A stretch of DNA of 64,000 nucleotides. Source: Kitasatospora cineracea (GTDB taxonomy: Bacteria > Actinomycetota > Actinomycetes > Streptomycetales > Streptomycetaceae). Shown here in pieces: positions 49,285 to 57,565 of the stretch (position 1 is the stretch's first letter; each line of letters begins with the position of its first letter). Made by a program: the position numbers and the translations under genes. The stretch is taken from the NCBI RefSeq assembly GCF_003751605.1, contig NZ_RJVJ01000001.1, forward strand, positions 4,278,001 through 4,342,000. Reading direction: 5' to 3'. The notes beneath the pieces were generated by a model. The model saw only the letters and a program-made list of their open reading frames with translations, was not told the origin of the DNA and ran no database searches.

Positions 49285-49509
49285 AGAGGCTGAACCGGTG
49301 GGTCGCACCGGGCGGGACGACCCGAACGGGGCCGGGCCGGCCGGAGCCCGGGGCGGCCGGACCGGGCCGGGCGGACGCGGGGCCGTGCTATGGGGGCGGT
49401 TCCGCGGCCGTCCGGTCCGCTCGGTGACCGGGCGCCCGTACGGGTGGCGCCCGGCGGCGCGGTGCGGGGCGGTGCGGCGCCCCCACCGCGCTCTTCCGCG
49501 TCCGCGGCG

Positions 49510-49618
49510 CGTGGTGCGGCGGGTGGCGGGTGGCGCGCGCCGCGTGGTGCGCCGGGTGGCCGGTGGCGGGTGGAAAATGCCTGGCGGCGGGTGGCGCGGT
49601 GGGGCAGGGTGGCGGGTG
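49510..49618. repeat. GGGTGGC-rich degenerate repeats
   Basis: GCGGGTGGC and GGGTGGCGGGTGG blocks recur in the last 100 bp before the nucleotidyltransferase gene. The whole 380-bp gap 49239-49618 holds no gene that I can support; it contains the palindrome at 49267 and these repeats. Confidence 0.55.
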
Positions 49619-50482
49619 ATGACGAACGAGAACGCAAGCACGGACGCGGGGGCGGACGAGGCGGTGCTGGGGCCGGTCCTGCAGCGGCTGGCCCGGGTCG
49701 GCGGGATCGTCGGGGTCTGCCTCGGCGGCAGCCGGGCCCGCGGTACCCACACCGCCGGGTCCGACTACGACCTCGGCCTGTACTACCGCCCCGGGCAGCT
49801 CGACACCGGCGCGCTGCGGGAGTCGGCCGCCGAGCTGTGCGGCCGGCCGGTGGAGGTGACCGAGCCCGGCGGCTGGGGCCCCTGGGTGGACGGCGGCGCC
49901 TGGCTGGACATCGGCCCGGTCCGGGTCGACTGGATCTACCGGGACGTGCAGCGGGTGCGCCACTACGCGGCCGAGGCCCGCCACGGCCGGTACGTCTCCG
50001 GCCAGCAGCCCGGCCACCCGTACGGCGTGCCGTCCTACGCGTACGTCGGCGAGCTGGCGCTCGCCCGGGTGCTGGCCGACCCCGACGGGGAACTGGCCGC
50101 GCTGCGCGGCGAAATCGGCGCGTTCCCGGCCGAGTTGACCAGGACGCTGGAGGCCGACGCGGCCTGGGAGGCCCCGTTCGCGCTGGCCAACGCGCGCAAG
50201 GGGGCCCGGCGCGGGGACGCCGGGTACGTCGCCGGGTGCCTGTTCCGGGCCGTCGGCCTGCTGGCGCACGCGCTGCACGCGCGGGCCGGCCAGTGGATGG
50301 TCAACGAGAAGGGCGCGATCGCCTCGGCCGGCCGACTGCCGTGCGCGCCACCGGAGTTCGAGCGACGCGCGCAGGAGCTGTTCGCGCCCGGCGGCACCGA
50401 CCCGGCGAGCCTGGCGGCCGTCCTGGACCGGGCCGAGGAACTGGCCCGCGACGTGCTGGCCGGAGCGGAAGGAACCCGATGA
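49619..50482 (+). CDS. Nucleotidyltransferase domain protein
   Basis: 287 residues. N-terminal pol-beta-like NTase motif GVCLGGSRARGTHTAGSDYD with G-S-x-R-G and S-D-x-D-L (DLGLYY), and a third Asp in VRVDWIYRD. C-terminal helical domain with a possible HEPN-like part (AGCLFRAVGLLAHALHARAG). Such proteins transfer a nucleotide to small molecules or proteins. The stop overlaps the start of the GNAT gene (ATGA), so they are co-expressed. Substrate unknown; an antibiotic-modifying role is possible but not shown. Confidence 0.82.
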   Translation: MTNENASTDAGADEAVLGPVLQRLARVGGIVGVCLGGSRARGTHTAGSDYDLGLYYRPGQLDTGALRESAAELCGRPVEVTEPGGWGPWVDGGAWLDIGPVRVDWIYRDVQRVRHYAAEARHGRYVSGQQPGHPYGVPSYAYVGELALARVLADPDGELAALRGEIGAFPAELTRTLEADAAWEAPFALANARKGARRGDAGYVAGCLFRAVGLLAHALHARAGQWMVNEKGAIASAGRLPCAPPEFERRAQELFAPGGTDPASLAAVLDRAEELARDVLAGAEGTR

Positions 50483-51015
50483 CAGCCGCCGAACTCACCA
50501 CCCCCAGGCTGCTGTTGCGCCAGTGGAAGGACGAAGACCTGGACCGGTGGGCGGAGTTGAACGCCGACCCGCAGGTGCGCCGGTACTTCGGCACCCTGCT
50601 CGACCGGGAGCAGTCCGCCGGCTCGCTCGAGCACTTCCGGACCGAACTGGCGCAGCGCGGCTGGGGCTGGTGGGCGGTCGAACTCCGTTCGGAGCGCCGC
50701 TTCCTGGGCTTCGCCGGGCTCGACCCGGTCGACCCGGAGATGCCCTTCGACGGCGTCGAGGCCGGTTGGCGGCTGCACCGCGACGCCTGGGGCCACGGCT
50801 ACGCCACCGAGGCCGGCCGGGCCGTCCTCCGGTACGGCTTCGAGGAGTTGGGCCTGACCGAGATCCTGGCCGTGATCGCCGCCGGGAACACCCCCTCGCG
50901 GGCGGTCGCGGAACGCCTCGGCATGGTGCACGACCCGGCCGCGGACTTCCTCGACCCGGGCGTCCCGCCCGGCCCGCAGCAGCGCGCGGTGCTGTACCGG
51001 CTCGCCAGGGGCTGA
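50479..51015 (+). CDS. GNAT-family N-acetyltransferase, RimJ/RimL type
   Basis: 178 residues. Starts LTTPRLLLRQWKDEDLDRWA, the RimJ/RimL signature; then GWWAVELRSERRFLGFAGL, WRLHRDAWGHGYATEAGRAV (acetyl-CoA loop) and AVIAAGNTPSRAVAERLGM. Substrate not predictable. It overlaps the nucleotidyltransferase gene by 4 bp. Confidence 0.88.
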   Translation: MTAAELTTPRLLLRQWKDEDLDRWAELNADPQVRRYFGTLLDREQSAGSLEHFRTELAQRGWGWWAVELRSERRFLGFAGLDPVDPEMPFDGVEAGWRLHRDAWGHGYATEAGRAVLRYGFEELGLTEILAVIAAGNTPSRAVAERLGMVHDPAADFLDPGVPPGPQQRAVLYRLARG

Positions 51016-51022
51016 CGGAGCG

Positions 51023-51868
51023 TCAATCGCCTTGGGGATCAAGGTCGTTGCCCGCCGTCAGGAGGTGGTGGGCGCGGCGGACCAGGGCGGTGAACCGGTC
51101 GGGGTCGGTGAGGCTGAGCAGGTGGCCGCCCCGGGTGTGGAACAGGCGGGCCGGGGTGCCGGCGGCGCGGGTGGCGGCGAGGAAGTACCGCTCGTCGGCG
51201 CGGAACGGCAGGTCGGACCGGCCGTTGAGGTAGAGGGTGGGGACGGCCAGCCGGCCCGCCAGGGCGAGGAAGTCGTGGCGGCGCAACTCGGTCACCCCCT
51301 CGGTCAGGGCCGGCAGGTGGAAACCCCCGGCCAGCACCGCCTCGGCGGACTCCGCCGGCAGCATCCGCCGCATCGCCCGCTCCTGCAGCCGGGCCGAACG
51401 CTCCGGCCCCAGCCGGTCGTTCAGCCGCCCGGCCGCCGCGTACACCGCAGCCGACGCGCCCGACGTCCGGGCCGTGCAGCCGTGCAGGACGACCCCCGCG
51501 ACGTCCCCCGGGTACCGGACGGTGTGCGCCAGCGAGACGTACCCGCCGAGCGACAGCCCGAGCAGCAGCGGCCGCCGCCCGGTCGCCCCGTACGCCTCCC
51601 GGACCGCCCCGCGGACGGCGTCGACCGCCGCCTCCAGGGTGAACGACCGCCCCGCCAGGGCGCCGTGGCAGGGCAGATCGGGCGTCCCGACCCGGAAGTC
51701 CGGCACCAGCCGCCGCACGTGCGGCCGCCACATCGTCGCGGACAGCCGGATGCCGTGCACCAGCACCACCGGAGGCGCACCGTCCGACCCGAACACCGTC
51801 AGCCCCTCGGCGACCCGGCGGCCGTTCACCGCGCCCGGAACGGCGGTTGACGGCGGGGAAGGAAGCAC
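51023..51868 (-). CDS. Alpha/beta hydrolase
   Basis: 281 residues. Oxyanion region PPVVLVHGIRLSATMWRP, nucleophile in LLLGLSLGGYVSL (G-L-S-L-G), Asp in LYLNGRSDLPFR and His in TRGGHLLSL. Substrate unknown. GTG 51868 is the only reasonable start. Convergent with the GNAT gene, 7 bp away. Confidence 0.85.
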   Translation of the reverse strand: MLPSPPSTAVPGAVNGRRVAEGLTVFGSDGAPPVVLVHGIRLSATMWRPHVRRLVPDFRVGTPDLPCHGALAGRSFTLEAAVDAVRGAVREAYGATGRRPLLLGLSLGGYVSLAHTVRYPGDVAGVVLHGCTARTSGASAAVYAAAGRLNDRLGPERSARLQERAMRRMLPAESAEAVLAGGFHLPALTEGVTELRRHDFLALAGRLAVPTLYLNGRSDLPFRADERYFLAATRAAGTPARLFHTRGGHLLSLTDPDRFTALVRRAHHLLTAGNDLDPQGD

Positions 51869-51902
51869 CCGTCCAGCCTACCGGGCCCTCGCGGGCAGGG
51901 CG

Positions 51903-51938
51903 CCGGCCCCCGCCGCGGGGATCGCGGGCGGGGGCCGG
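51903..51938 (-). terminator. Hairpin after the VKOR gene
   Basis: Perfect 12-bp arms CCGGCCCCCGCC and GGCGGGGGCCGG, with an inner GCG/CGC pairing, 24 bp from the VKOR stop. Confidence 0.75.
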
Positions 51939-51962
51939 TGCAGGTGGGGCGGGTGGGGCGGG

Positions 51963-52577
51963 TCAGAGGAGGGTCTGCCAGTAGTACCAGAAGCGGTTGA
52001 GGATCAGGAGGGCGATGACGAGGTAGGCGGCGGTGGGGACGAGCCACTGGAAGCGGAGGGCGGCCAGGCGGCGCAGGAGGGCGGGGGCGGGGAGGGTGCC
52101 GGTGCGGAGGTTGTGGACGGTGGTGTACCAGAAGGTGGTGATGACCACGGCCCACACCACCATGCAGTAGGGGCAGAGGGCGCCGATCTCGTAGAGGGTC
52201 TGGTCGATGAGCCAGGCGACGAAACCGAGGCCGAGGAGGGTGCCGGCCTGGAGGGAGAGCCAGAACCAGCGGCGGTGGGCGGCTCCGGCGAGCAGGCCCG
52301 CGCCGACGGCGGCGAGGGCGCCGAACGCGGCCAGGCCGATCAGCGGGTTGGGGAAGCCGAAGGCCGAGGCCTGGGCGGTGCGCATGACGGAACCGCAGCT
52401 GATGATCGGGTTGATGTTGCAGCTGGGCTGGTAGGCCGGGTTCTCCAGCAGCCTGAGCTTGTCGAGGGTGAGCACGGCCGAGGCGGCCAGGCCGATCAGG
52501 CCGCCGATCAGCAGGAGCCAGGCGTAGCCGCGGGAGGCGCCGACCGGGCCCCGGGGCGCGGTGGGGGTGGTGGTCAT
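51963..52577 (-). CDS. Vitamin K epoxide reductase (VKOR) family protein
   Basis: 204 residues, five TM helices. The redox Cys are C53 and C61 (SCNINPIISCGS) and the active-site C135-x2-C138 (ALCPYCMVVW). Bacterial VKOR reoxidises DsbA-like proteins with quinone. It begins 4 bp after the stop of the DsbA-like gene, so the two proteins form an oxidative protein-folding pair. Confidence 0.93.
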   Translation of the reverse strand: MTTTPTAPRGPVGASRGYAWLLLIGGLIGLAASAVLTLDKLRLLENPAYQPSCNINPIISCGSVMRTAQASAFGFPNPLIGLAAFGALAAVGAGLLAGAAHRRWFWLSLQAGTLLGLGFVAWLIDQTLYEIGALCPYCMVVWAVVITTFWYTTVHNLRTGTLPAPALLRRLAALRFQWLVPTAAYLVIALLILNRFWYYWQTLL

Positions 52578-52581
52578 CGGG

Positions 52582-53412
52582 TCACCCGCCGATGGTCTGC
52601 TTGACCAGGGCAGTGAACTGGTCGCCGGTGACCGGCTTGCCGTCCTGGCCGATCACGGCGAGCTGCTTGCCGTCGAGCTTGACCGTCGGGGTGCCGGAGA
52701 CGCCGCTCTTGTTGAAGGCGGTGGAGACCTTGGCGGCCCAGCCCTTGTAGGTGCCGTCGGTGACGGCCTTGGTGAACGCCTCGGTCTTCAGGCCGGGGAC
52801 CTGCCCGGCGAGGTCGAGGAGGTGGTTGACGTCGCCGAAGCCGTCCTCGCTCTCGGCGGGCTGGTTGGCGTACAGCACGTCGTGGAACGCCTTGAACTTG
52901 TCGACGCCCTCGTTGAGCGCCGCGCCCGCCGCGGCCAGCGCGGTCCTGGAACCCTTGCCGCCCAGGTTGCCGTCCAGGAACGTGGCCAGGTGGTACTCGA
53001 TCTTGTAGTCGCCCTGGTCGGCGAGCTGCTGGACGGTCTTGCCGGCCGAGGTCTCGAACGCCTGGCAGACCGGGCAGCGGAAGTCCTCGTACACGGACAG
53101 GGTGTGCGGGGCGTCGGCCTTGCCGTAGACGACCACGGTGGCGTCGGCGGGGCTGGTGTTGGCCGGGGCGACGGCGGAGGCCGTCGCGGTGCCGTCGTCC
53201 TTCGAGGCGCCGGCGACGGCGAGGGCGGTGCCGCCGGCGAGCACGGCGACGGCGGCGGCGATCGACACGCTGATGGTCAGGCCGCGGCGGCGCTTGGCGC
53301 TCCGGGCCTCGGCCTGCTGGGCCTGCTTGAGGCGCTCGCGGGCGGTGGACTGCGGGTTCTGCGGGTTCTTCCGGTTCTGCTGGTTCTGCTGGTTCTTCGG
53401 GGCGGTGGTCAT
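52582..53412 (-). CDS. DsbA-family thioredoxin-like protein
   Basis: 276 residues. A Gln/Asn-rich cytoplasmic head (KNQQNQQNRKNPQNPQ), a TM anchor at about 46-67 (TISVSIAAAVAVLAGGTALA), then a thioredoxin-fold domain with C113-P-V-C116 (DFRCPVCQAF) and cis-Pro loop VSGTPTVKLDG. It introduces disulfides in secreted proteins, for example the xylanase, and is recycled by the VKOR next door. ATG 53412 gives a normal anchored form. Confidence 0.92.
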   Translation of the reverse strand: MTTAPKNQQNQQNRKNPQNPQSTARERLKQAQQAEARSAKRRRGLTISVSIAAAVAVLAGGTALAVAGASKDDGTATASAVAPANTSPADATVVVYGKADAPHTLSVYEDFRCPVCQAFETSAGKTVQQLADQGDYKIEYHLATFLDGNLGGKGSRTALAAAGAALNEGVDKFKAFHDVLYANQPAESEDGFGDVNHLLDLAGQVPGLKTEAFTKAVTDGTYKGWAAKVSTAFNKSGVSGTPTVKLDGKQLAVIGQDGKPVTGDQFTALVKQTIGG

Positions 53413-53555
53413 GGTGATCCGTCGTCTCCTCGGCACCCGTCGGCGGCGCGACGCGGCCCGTGCCGGAGCAGGGCGCGGCGGGGCGCGGGTGAAAGAAAGG
53501 GGGAGGGCGCGCCTCGGTGGGCGGCCGGGACGGAACGCGTCCGGGTGACGGTCCG

Positions 53556-54194
53556 TCAGCTGGCGAAGGCCGGCTGCGGGGGACCGCGACGCGGAGCGGG
53601 GGAGAGGGCGAAGACCTGCGGGCTGCGGGCGGCGGGTTCGGTGCCCGGGGACGGCAGCAGCGCGGCCGGGCAGCCCGGGCGGGCGGCCAGCAGCAGCGTG
53701 CGCCACGGTGCGGGCAGCAGCCGGGCCAGCGCGTCCAGCGCTTCGGCGACGCCGGAGATCGCGGCGTCCGCCAGCCGCAGCCAGGCCGCGGCGGCCAGCG
53801 CCAGCGCCAGGTGCACGGCCAGCACCAGCAGGCGCAGCAGGCCCGCCGAGTTGTGCGTCCACTGCGCGAACAGCTCCGAGCCGCCCACCGAGTCGCCGCC
53901 GCAGACCAGCAGGTCCACGCCCCGGGCGGGGCGCGCACAGGCGTCCTGGCCGAGGTTGAACGCGGTGTTCAGCAGCAGCTCCACCGGCACCAGCACGGAG
54001 GACAGCAGCAGGAAACGGCGGCGCGCCCCGTCGAGGACCACCGCCAGCAGGAAGACCGCGACGCTCGCCGCCGCGACCAGGGTGAGCGGCAGGGCACGCC
54101 CGGTGATCGCCACCTGGCCGAACGCGGCCAGCGGCACGGCGAGCGCGGTGAACACCGCGCCCCGCAGGGCCTTGGTCGCGTGAATGCCGGTCAT
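53556..54194 (-). CDS. Integral membrane protein, unknown function
   Basis: 212 residues, four to five TM helices: AVFTALAVPLAAFGQVAITG, LTLVAAASVAVFLLAVVLDG, FLLLSSVLVPVELLLNTAF and LLRLLVLAVHLALALAAAAW. The C-terminal 40 residues are cytoplasmic and Ala/Pro-rich. Not recognised beyond that. ATG 54194 fits the first TM; no clear RBS is present. Confidence 0.65.
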   Translation of the reverse strand: MTGIHATKALRGAVFTALAVPLAAFGQVAITGRALPLTLVAAASVAVFLLAVVLDGARRRFLLLSSVLVPVELLLNTAFNLGQDACARPARGVDLLVCGGDSVGGSELFAQWTHNSAGLLRLLVLAVHLALALAAAAWLRLADAAISGVAEALDALARLLPAPWRTLLLAARPGCPAALLPSPGTEPAARSPQVFALSPAPRRGPPQPAFAS

Positions 54195-54405
54195 GGTGTT
54201 GGAGTATGGCACGCCGAAGGTCCCGGCGGCGAGGGTCCAACAGCCCCCGCCGCGCGCACCCGATCTGTGAATAAGCCCTGGATAAAAGGGGTGTGGGGCG
54301 GGTGGGGCGCGGGCGGCGGGGGGTTCGAGGGAGGGGACGGGGCGGGGACGGGGCGGGGTCGTGGACGGCCGGGGGGTGGGGAGGGTCACGCGGCCCGGGT
54401 GGCGC

Positions 54406-55659
54406 TCACCACAGTTCGACGGCGTGCGCCCGGACCCGCTCGGCGAGGTCGGAGAGCACCTCGCCGGCCGGACGCGGACCGAGCCGCCGCCCGCCGCGCA
54501 GCCGCAGCGACAGGGTGCCGTCGGCGGCCTCCCGCGGACCCAGCACCACCTGGTACGGGGCCAGCCGCGCCGCCCGCACCCGGGCGCCCAGCGAACCGCG
54601 CTCCGCGCCCAGCACCTCGGCCCGCAGGTCCAGCTCCAGGCAGCGGGACGCCAGCGCGGCCGCCGCGTCCGCCTGCTCCGGGCCCAGCGGCAGCACCGCC
54701 AGCTGCACCGGCGCCAGCCAGGCCGGGAACGCCCCGCCGTGCCGCTCGATCAGGTGCGCCACCGCCCGCTCCACGCTGCCCACCACCGACCGGTGCACCA
54801 TCACCGGCCGGTGCCGCGCCCCGTCCGCCCCGACGTAGTGCAGGTCGAACCGCTCCGGCTGGTGGAAGTCGACCTGCACGGTCGACAGGGTCGACTCCCG
54901 CCCCGCCGCGTCCACCACCTGCACGTCGATCTTCGGCCCGTAGAACGCCGCCTCGCCGACCCCCTCCTCGTACGGCACGCCCAGCTCCGCCAGCACCCGC
55001 ACCAGGATCGCGGTCGCCCGCTCCCACAGCTCCGGGCGCGCCACGTACTTGCCGCCCGGCCCCGGCAGCGACAGCCGGTAGCGGGACGGGACCACGCCCA
55101 TCGCCCGGTACGCCGCCGCGATCAGCTCCAGCGCGCCGCGCACCTCCGCCGCCGCCTGCTCCAGGGTGCAGAACACGTGCGCGTCGTTCAGCCGGATCGC
55201 CCGCACCCTGGTCAGGCCGCCCAGCACGCCCGACCGCTCGGAACGGTACATGTCGCCCAACTCGGCCATCCGCAGCGGCAGTTCGCGGTAGCTGCGGGAG
55301 CGGGAGCGGAACAGCAGCGCGTGGTGCGGACACAGGCTCGGACGGAGCACCAGCTCCTCGCCGGGACCCATCTCCAGCGGCGGGAACATGTCCTCCCGGT
55401 AGTGCGCCCAGTGCCCCGAGAGCTCGTACAGCTCGCGCTTGCCCAGCACCGGTGAGTACACGTGCCGGTAGCCCGCCCGCCGCTCCAGGGCGCGGACGAA
55501 GTCCTCCAGGCTCTGGCGCACCACGGCGCCGTCCGGCAGCCAGTACGGCAGGCCGGAGCCGATCAGCGGATCGGTGTCGAACAGGCCCAGCTCGCGGCCG
55601 AGCCGCCGGTGGTCGACGGTGGGGGAAGAAGGCGCGGCGGGGGTGATGCGGTCGGACAC
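54406..55659 (-). CDS. Threonyl-tRNA synthetase paralogue lacking TGS and editing domains
   Basis: 417 residues; full ThrRS is about 640-660. The catalytic core is intact: GSGLPYWLPDGAVVRQSLED, motif 2 MYRSERSGVLGGLTRVRA, motif 3 region VMVHRSVVGSVERAVAHLIE, and the zinc ligands C (RPSLCPHH), H (NDAHVFC) and H (MVHRSV). The anticodon domain follows (PVQLAVLPLGPEQADAAAAL). The N-terminal TGS and second-site editing domains are absent, so it would not proofread Ser-tRNA(Thr) itself. GTG 55659 has GAGGAG. A Thr-codon leader peptide and a terminator lie upstream, suggesting induction when Thr-tRNA is short. It may be a stress or resistance paralogue of a full-length ThrRS elsewhere. Confidence 0.9.
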   Translation of the reverse strand: MSDRITPAAPSSPTVDHRRLGRELGLFDTDPLIGSGLPYWLPDGAVVRQSLEDFVRALERRAGYRHVYSPVLGKRELYELSGHWAHYREDMFPPLEMGPGEELVLRPSLCPHHALLFRSRSRSYRELPLRMAELGDMYRSERSGVLGGLTRVRAIRLNDAHVFCTLEQAAAEVRGALELIAAAYRAMGVVPSRYRLSLPGPGGKYVARPELWERATAILVRVLAELGVPYEEGVGEAAFYGPKIDVQVVDAAGRESTLSTVQVDFHQPERFDLHYVGADGARHRPVMVHRSVVGSVERAVAHLIERHGGAFPAWLAPVQLAVLPLGPEQADAAAALASRCLELDLRAEVLGAERGSLGARVRAARLAPYQVVLGPREAADGTLSLRLRGGRRLGPRPAGEVLSDLAERVRAHAVELW

Positions 55660-55722
55660 GGTGGTCTCCTCGGAGGGGAAGGCGAGGGGACGAGTGCCGT
55701 GGCGGGCTCGCACGCACGCGAA

Positions 55723-55749
55723 AGCCCCGGAGCACTCGGCCCCGGGGCT
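55723..55749 (-). terminator. Attenuator hairpin in the ThrRS leader
   Basis: On the transcript AGCCCCGG (55749-55742) pairs with CCGGGGCT (55730-55723), 11-nt loop, followed by TTTCGCG. It begins 13 nt after the leader-peptide stop and ends 63 bp before the ThrRS start, the position of an attenuation terminator. Confidence 0.75.
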
Positions 55750-55761
55750 CGCACGCAGCGG

Positions 55762-55815
55762 TCAGCGCGCCGGGACACTCTCCGGCGTCGTCGTCAGCAT
55801 CGCAGCGCGCTTCAT
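55762..55815 (-). CDS. Leader peptide with three Thr codons (attenuation control of ThrRS)
   Basis: 17 residues: MKRAAMLTTTPESVPAR. Three successive ACG codons at positions 8-10 fit ribosome stalling when threonyl-tRNA is scarce. It is followed by a terminator hairpin and the ThrRS gene, as in other actinobacterial amino-acid leader peptides. The ATG lies 7 bp after TACGGT (55828-55823 on this strand), so the transcript may be leaderless. The ORF is too short for a standard ORF search; the evidence is the combination of codons, hairpin and gene. Confidence 0.8.
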   Translation of the reverse strand: MKRAAMLTTTPESVPAR

Positions 55816-55822
55816 ACCCGCC

Positions 55823-55828
55823 ACCGTA
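55823..55828 (-). promoter_or_regulatory. Candidate -10 box of the ThrRS leader transcript
   Basis: TACGGT (minus strand 55828 to 55823) matches TAnnnT and ends 7 nt before the leader ATG at 55815, the usual distance to a +1 that is the A of a leaderless start codon. No good -35 was seen. Confidence 0.5.
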
Positions 55829-55897
55829 GCCGCCCGCCCGGCGACCGGCACCCGAATACCGGGCCTGCGGCCGGCGGCGCCGTGCCACCATGACGCG

Positions 55898-57565
55898 GTG
55901 ACCGACCAGACCGCGCCGAAGGCCCCGACCGCGCCGACCGCCCTGGGAGAGCCGACCGCCCCGGGAGAGCCGTACACCACGCTGCTGCGCGGCATCGCCG
56001 CCAACCCCAACGCGGGCACCGCCGTCCTCACCCGGCTGCTCGTCCCGGCGGGAGGCCCCGCCTGGCGGATGTTCGGCCGCCGACCACTGCCCGCCGACTT
56101 CGTCGACACCGCGCTCGCCCACCCCGAACGCCGGGTCCGCAGCGCCGTCGCCGCCAACCCCTGGCTCTCCGACACCCACTGCCTGCGGCTGGCCCGCGAC
56201 CCCGTCGACCTGGTCGCCCTCCAGGCCGTCAACGGCTCCGGCGCCCGACGGCGCCCCGCCCCGCTGCCCGACGCCGCGGTGGAACTGCTGCTGCTCGGCA
56301 CCTGGCCGCGCGAGACGGAGTTCCTCACCCGCGACGAGATCCTCGGCGAACTGCACTCGCTCGGCGCGCTCCGCAACGCCTTCCGCCGCAAGACGGCCCA
56401 CCACCCCGAACCCGAACTGCGCCGCCAAGCCTGCCAGTTCATCGGCGCACTGCCCCCGGACCGGCAGGCCGCACTGCTCGCCGACCCCGACCCGGGCGTC
56501 CGCGCCGAGGCCCGGCGGGTGACCGCGCCGAAGCGGTTGACACCGGAGGAACTGGCCGACACCACCACCCCGCGCGTGCTCCACTCCCTGTACCAGACCC
56601 GCGTCCTGCCGCCCGACCTGCTCGCCGACGCACTCGCCGCCCGCGACTACCTGAGCGCACTCGCCCGCAACCGGCACCTGCCGCCCGACGCCGTCCGCAC
56701 CCTGGCCGCCGACCCCGACCCGGAGGTCCGGCGCCTGATCGCCCGCCACCCCGCGCTCGTCCCCGACCTGATGGCCGACCTCGCCGCCGACGCCGACCCC
56801 GACGTCCGCCACCGCCTGGCCGGACACCCCGCCCTCACCCCCGCCCTGATCGACGCCCTCGCCGCCGACCCCGACCCCGAGGTCGCCGCCCGCGCCCTCG
56901 CCGACCCGGCCCCGCGCGACCCCGCCCGCGGCCGGGTCCTCGACGAGGCCGACCCCCGGGAGACCCCCGAACGGTTCCGGCAGATCGACTTCGGGGTCGT
57001 CGACGAGCCCGTCGACCCGCCCGACCCCGACTGGTACCGCGCCTGCGCCCGCTCCCCCCTGCCGCTGCTGCGCCGCGCCGCCGCCACCTGCCCGCACCTC
57101 GACGAACTGACGGTCAGTCAACTCTCCCAGGACGAAGAACGGGAGGTGCGCCACCTGCTCGCCCTGCACCACCCCGCCGCCCCGGCCGGACCGCTCCTGG
57201 AGGCCTCCCTGTGCCACCCCCGGCACCGTGACCGCCTCCGGGCGCGCCCCGCCTTCCCGCGCACCGGGCTGCCGTCCGGACTCGCCCGCCACCCCGACCC
57301 CGAGGTGCGCGAACTCGCCGCCGCCGACCCGGAGTTCGACGGCGACCCGGAGACGCTGCTGGCCGACCCGCACCACCTCGTCCGGCTGGCCGCCGCCACC
57401 AATCCGCGACTGCGCCCGGAACGGGTCGCCGCGCTGCTCGCCGACCCCGAACTGCGCGAAGGGGCCGCCGCCAACCCGCAGTTGGGGGAGGAACGGCTGC
57501 ACGCACTGCTGGACGGGGTGCTCGGGGCGCGGGAGGAGGCGGCGGGTCAGGGCGTCCCGGCGTAG
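55898..57565 (+). CDS. Leucine-rich-repeat-variant (LRV/HEAT-like) repeat protein
   Basis: 555 residues. Short helical repeats with the pattern ANP/ADPDPEVRRLxARHPxL recur along the protein: ERRVRSAVAANPWLS, LAADPDPEVRRLIARHPALV, AADADPDVRHRLAGHPALTP, LAADPDPEVAARALADP, LARHPDPEVRELAAADP and LVRLAAATNPRLRPERVAAL. These build a solenoid for protein binding. A disordered AP-rich head precedes them. GTG 55898 is the start because an ATG 8 bp upstream runs into a stop. Role unknown. The 3' end overlaps the WYL regulator gene by 19 bp. Confidence 0.85.
   Translation: MTDQTAPKAPTAPTALGEPTAPGEPYTTLLRGIAANPNAGTAVLTRLLVPAGGPAWRMFGRRPLPADFVDTALAHPERRVRSAVAANPWLSDTHCLRLARDPVDLVALQAVNGSGARRRPAPLPDAAVELLLLGTWPRETEFLTRDEILGELHSLGALRNAFRRKTAHHPEPELRRQACQFIGALPPDRQAALLADPDPGVRAEARRVTAPKRLTPEELADTTTPRVLHSLYQTRVLPPDLLADALAARDYLSALARNRHLPPDAVRTLAADPDPEVRRLIARHPALVPDLMADLAADADPDVRHRLAGHPALTPALIDALAADPDPEVAARALADPAPRDPARGRVLDEADPRETPERFRQIDFGVVDEPVDPPDPDWYRACARSPLPLLRRAAATCPHLDELTVSQLSQDEEREVRHLLALHHPAAPAGPLLEASLCHPRHRDRLRARPAFPRTGLPSGLARHPDPEVRELAAADPEFDGDPETLLADPHHLVRLAAATNPRLRPERVAALLADPELREGAAANPQLGEERLHALLDGVLGAREEAAGQGVPA

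Noticed and set aside
55660..55830. T-box riboswitch upstream of ThrRS
   Set aside because: No T-box sequence or specifier stem; the leader peptide with three Thr codons explains the region better.
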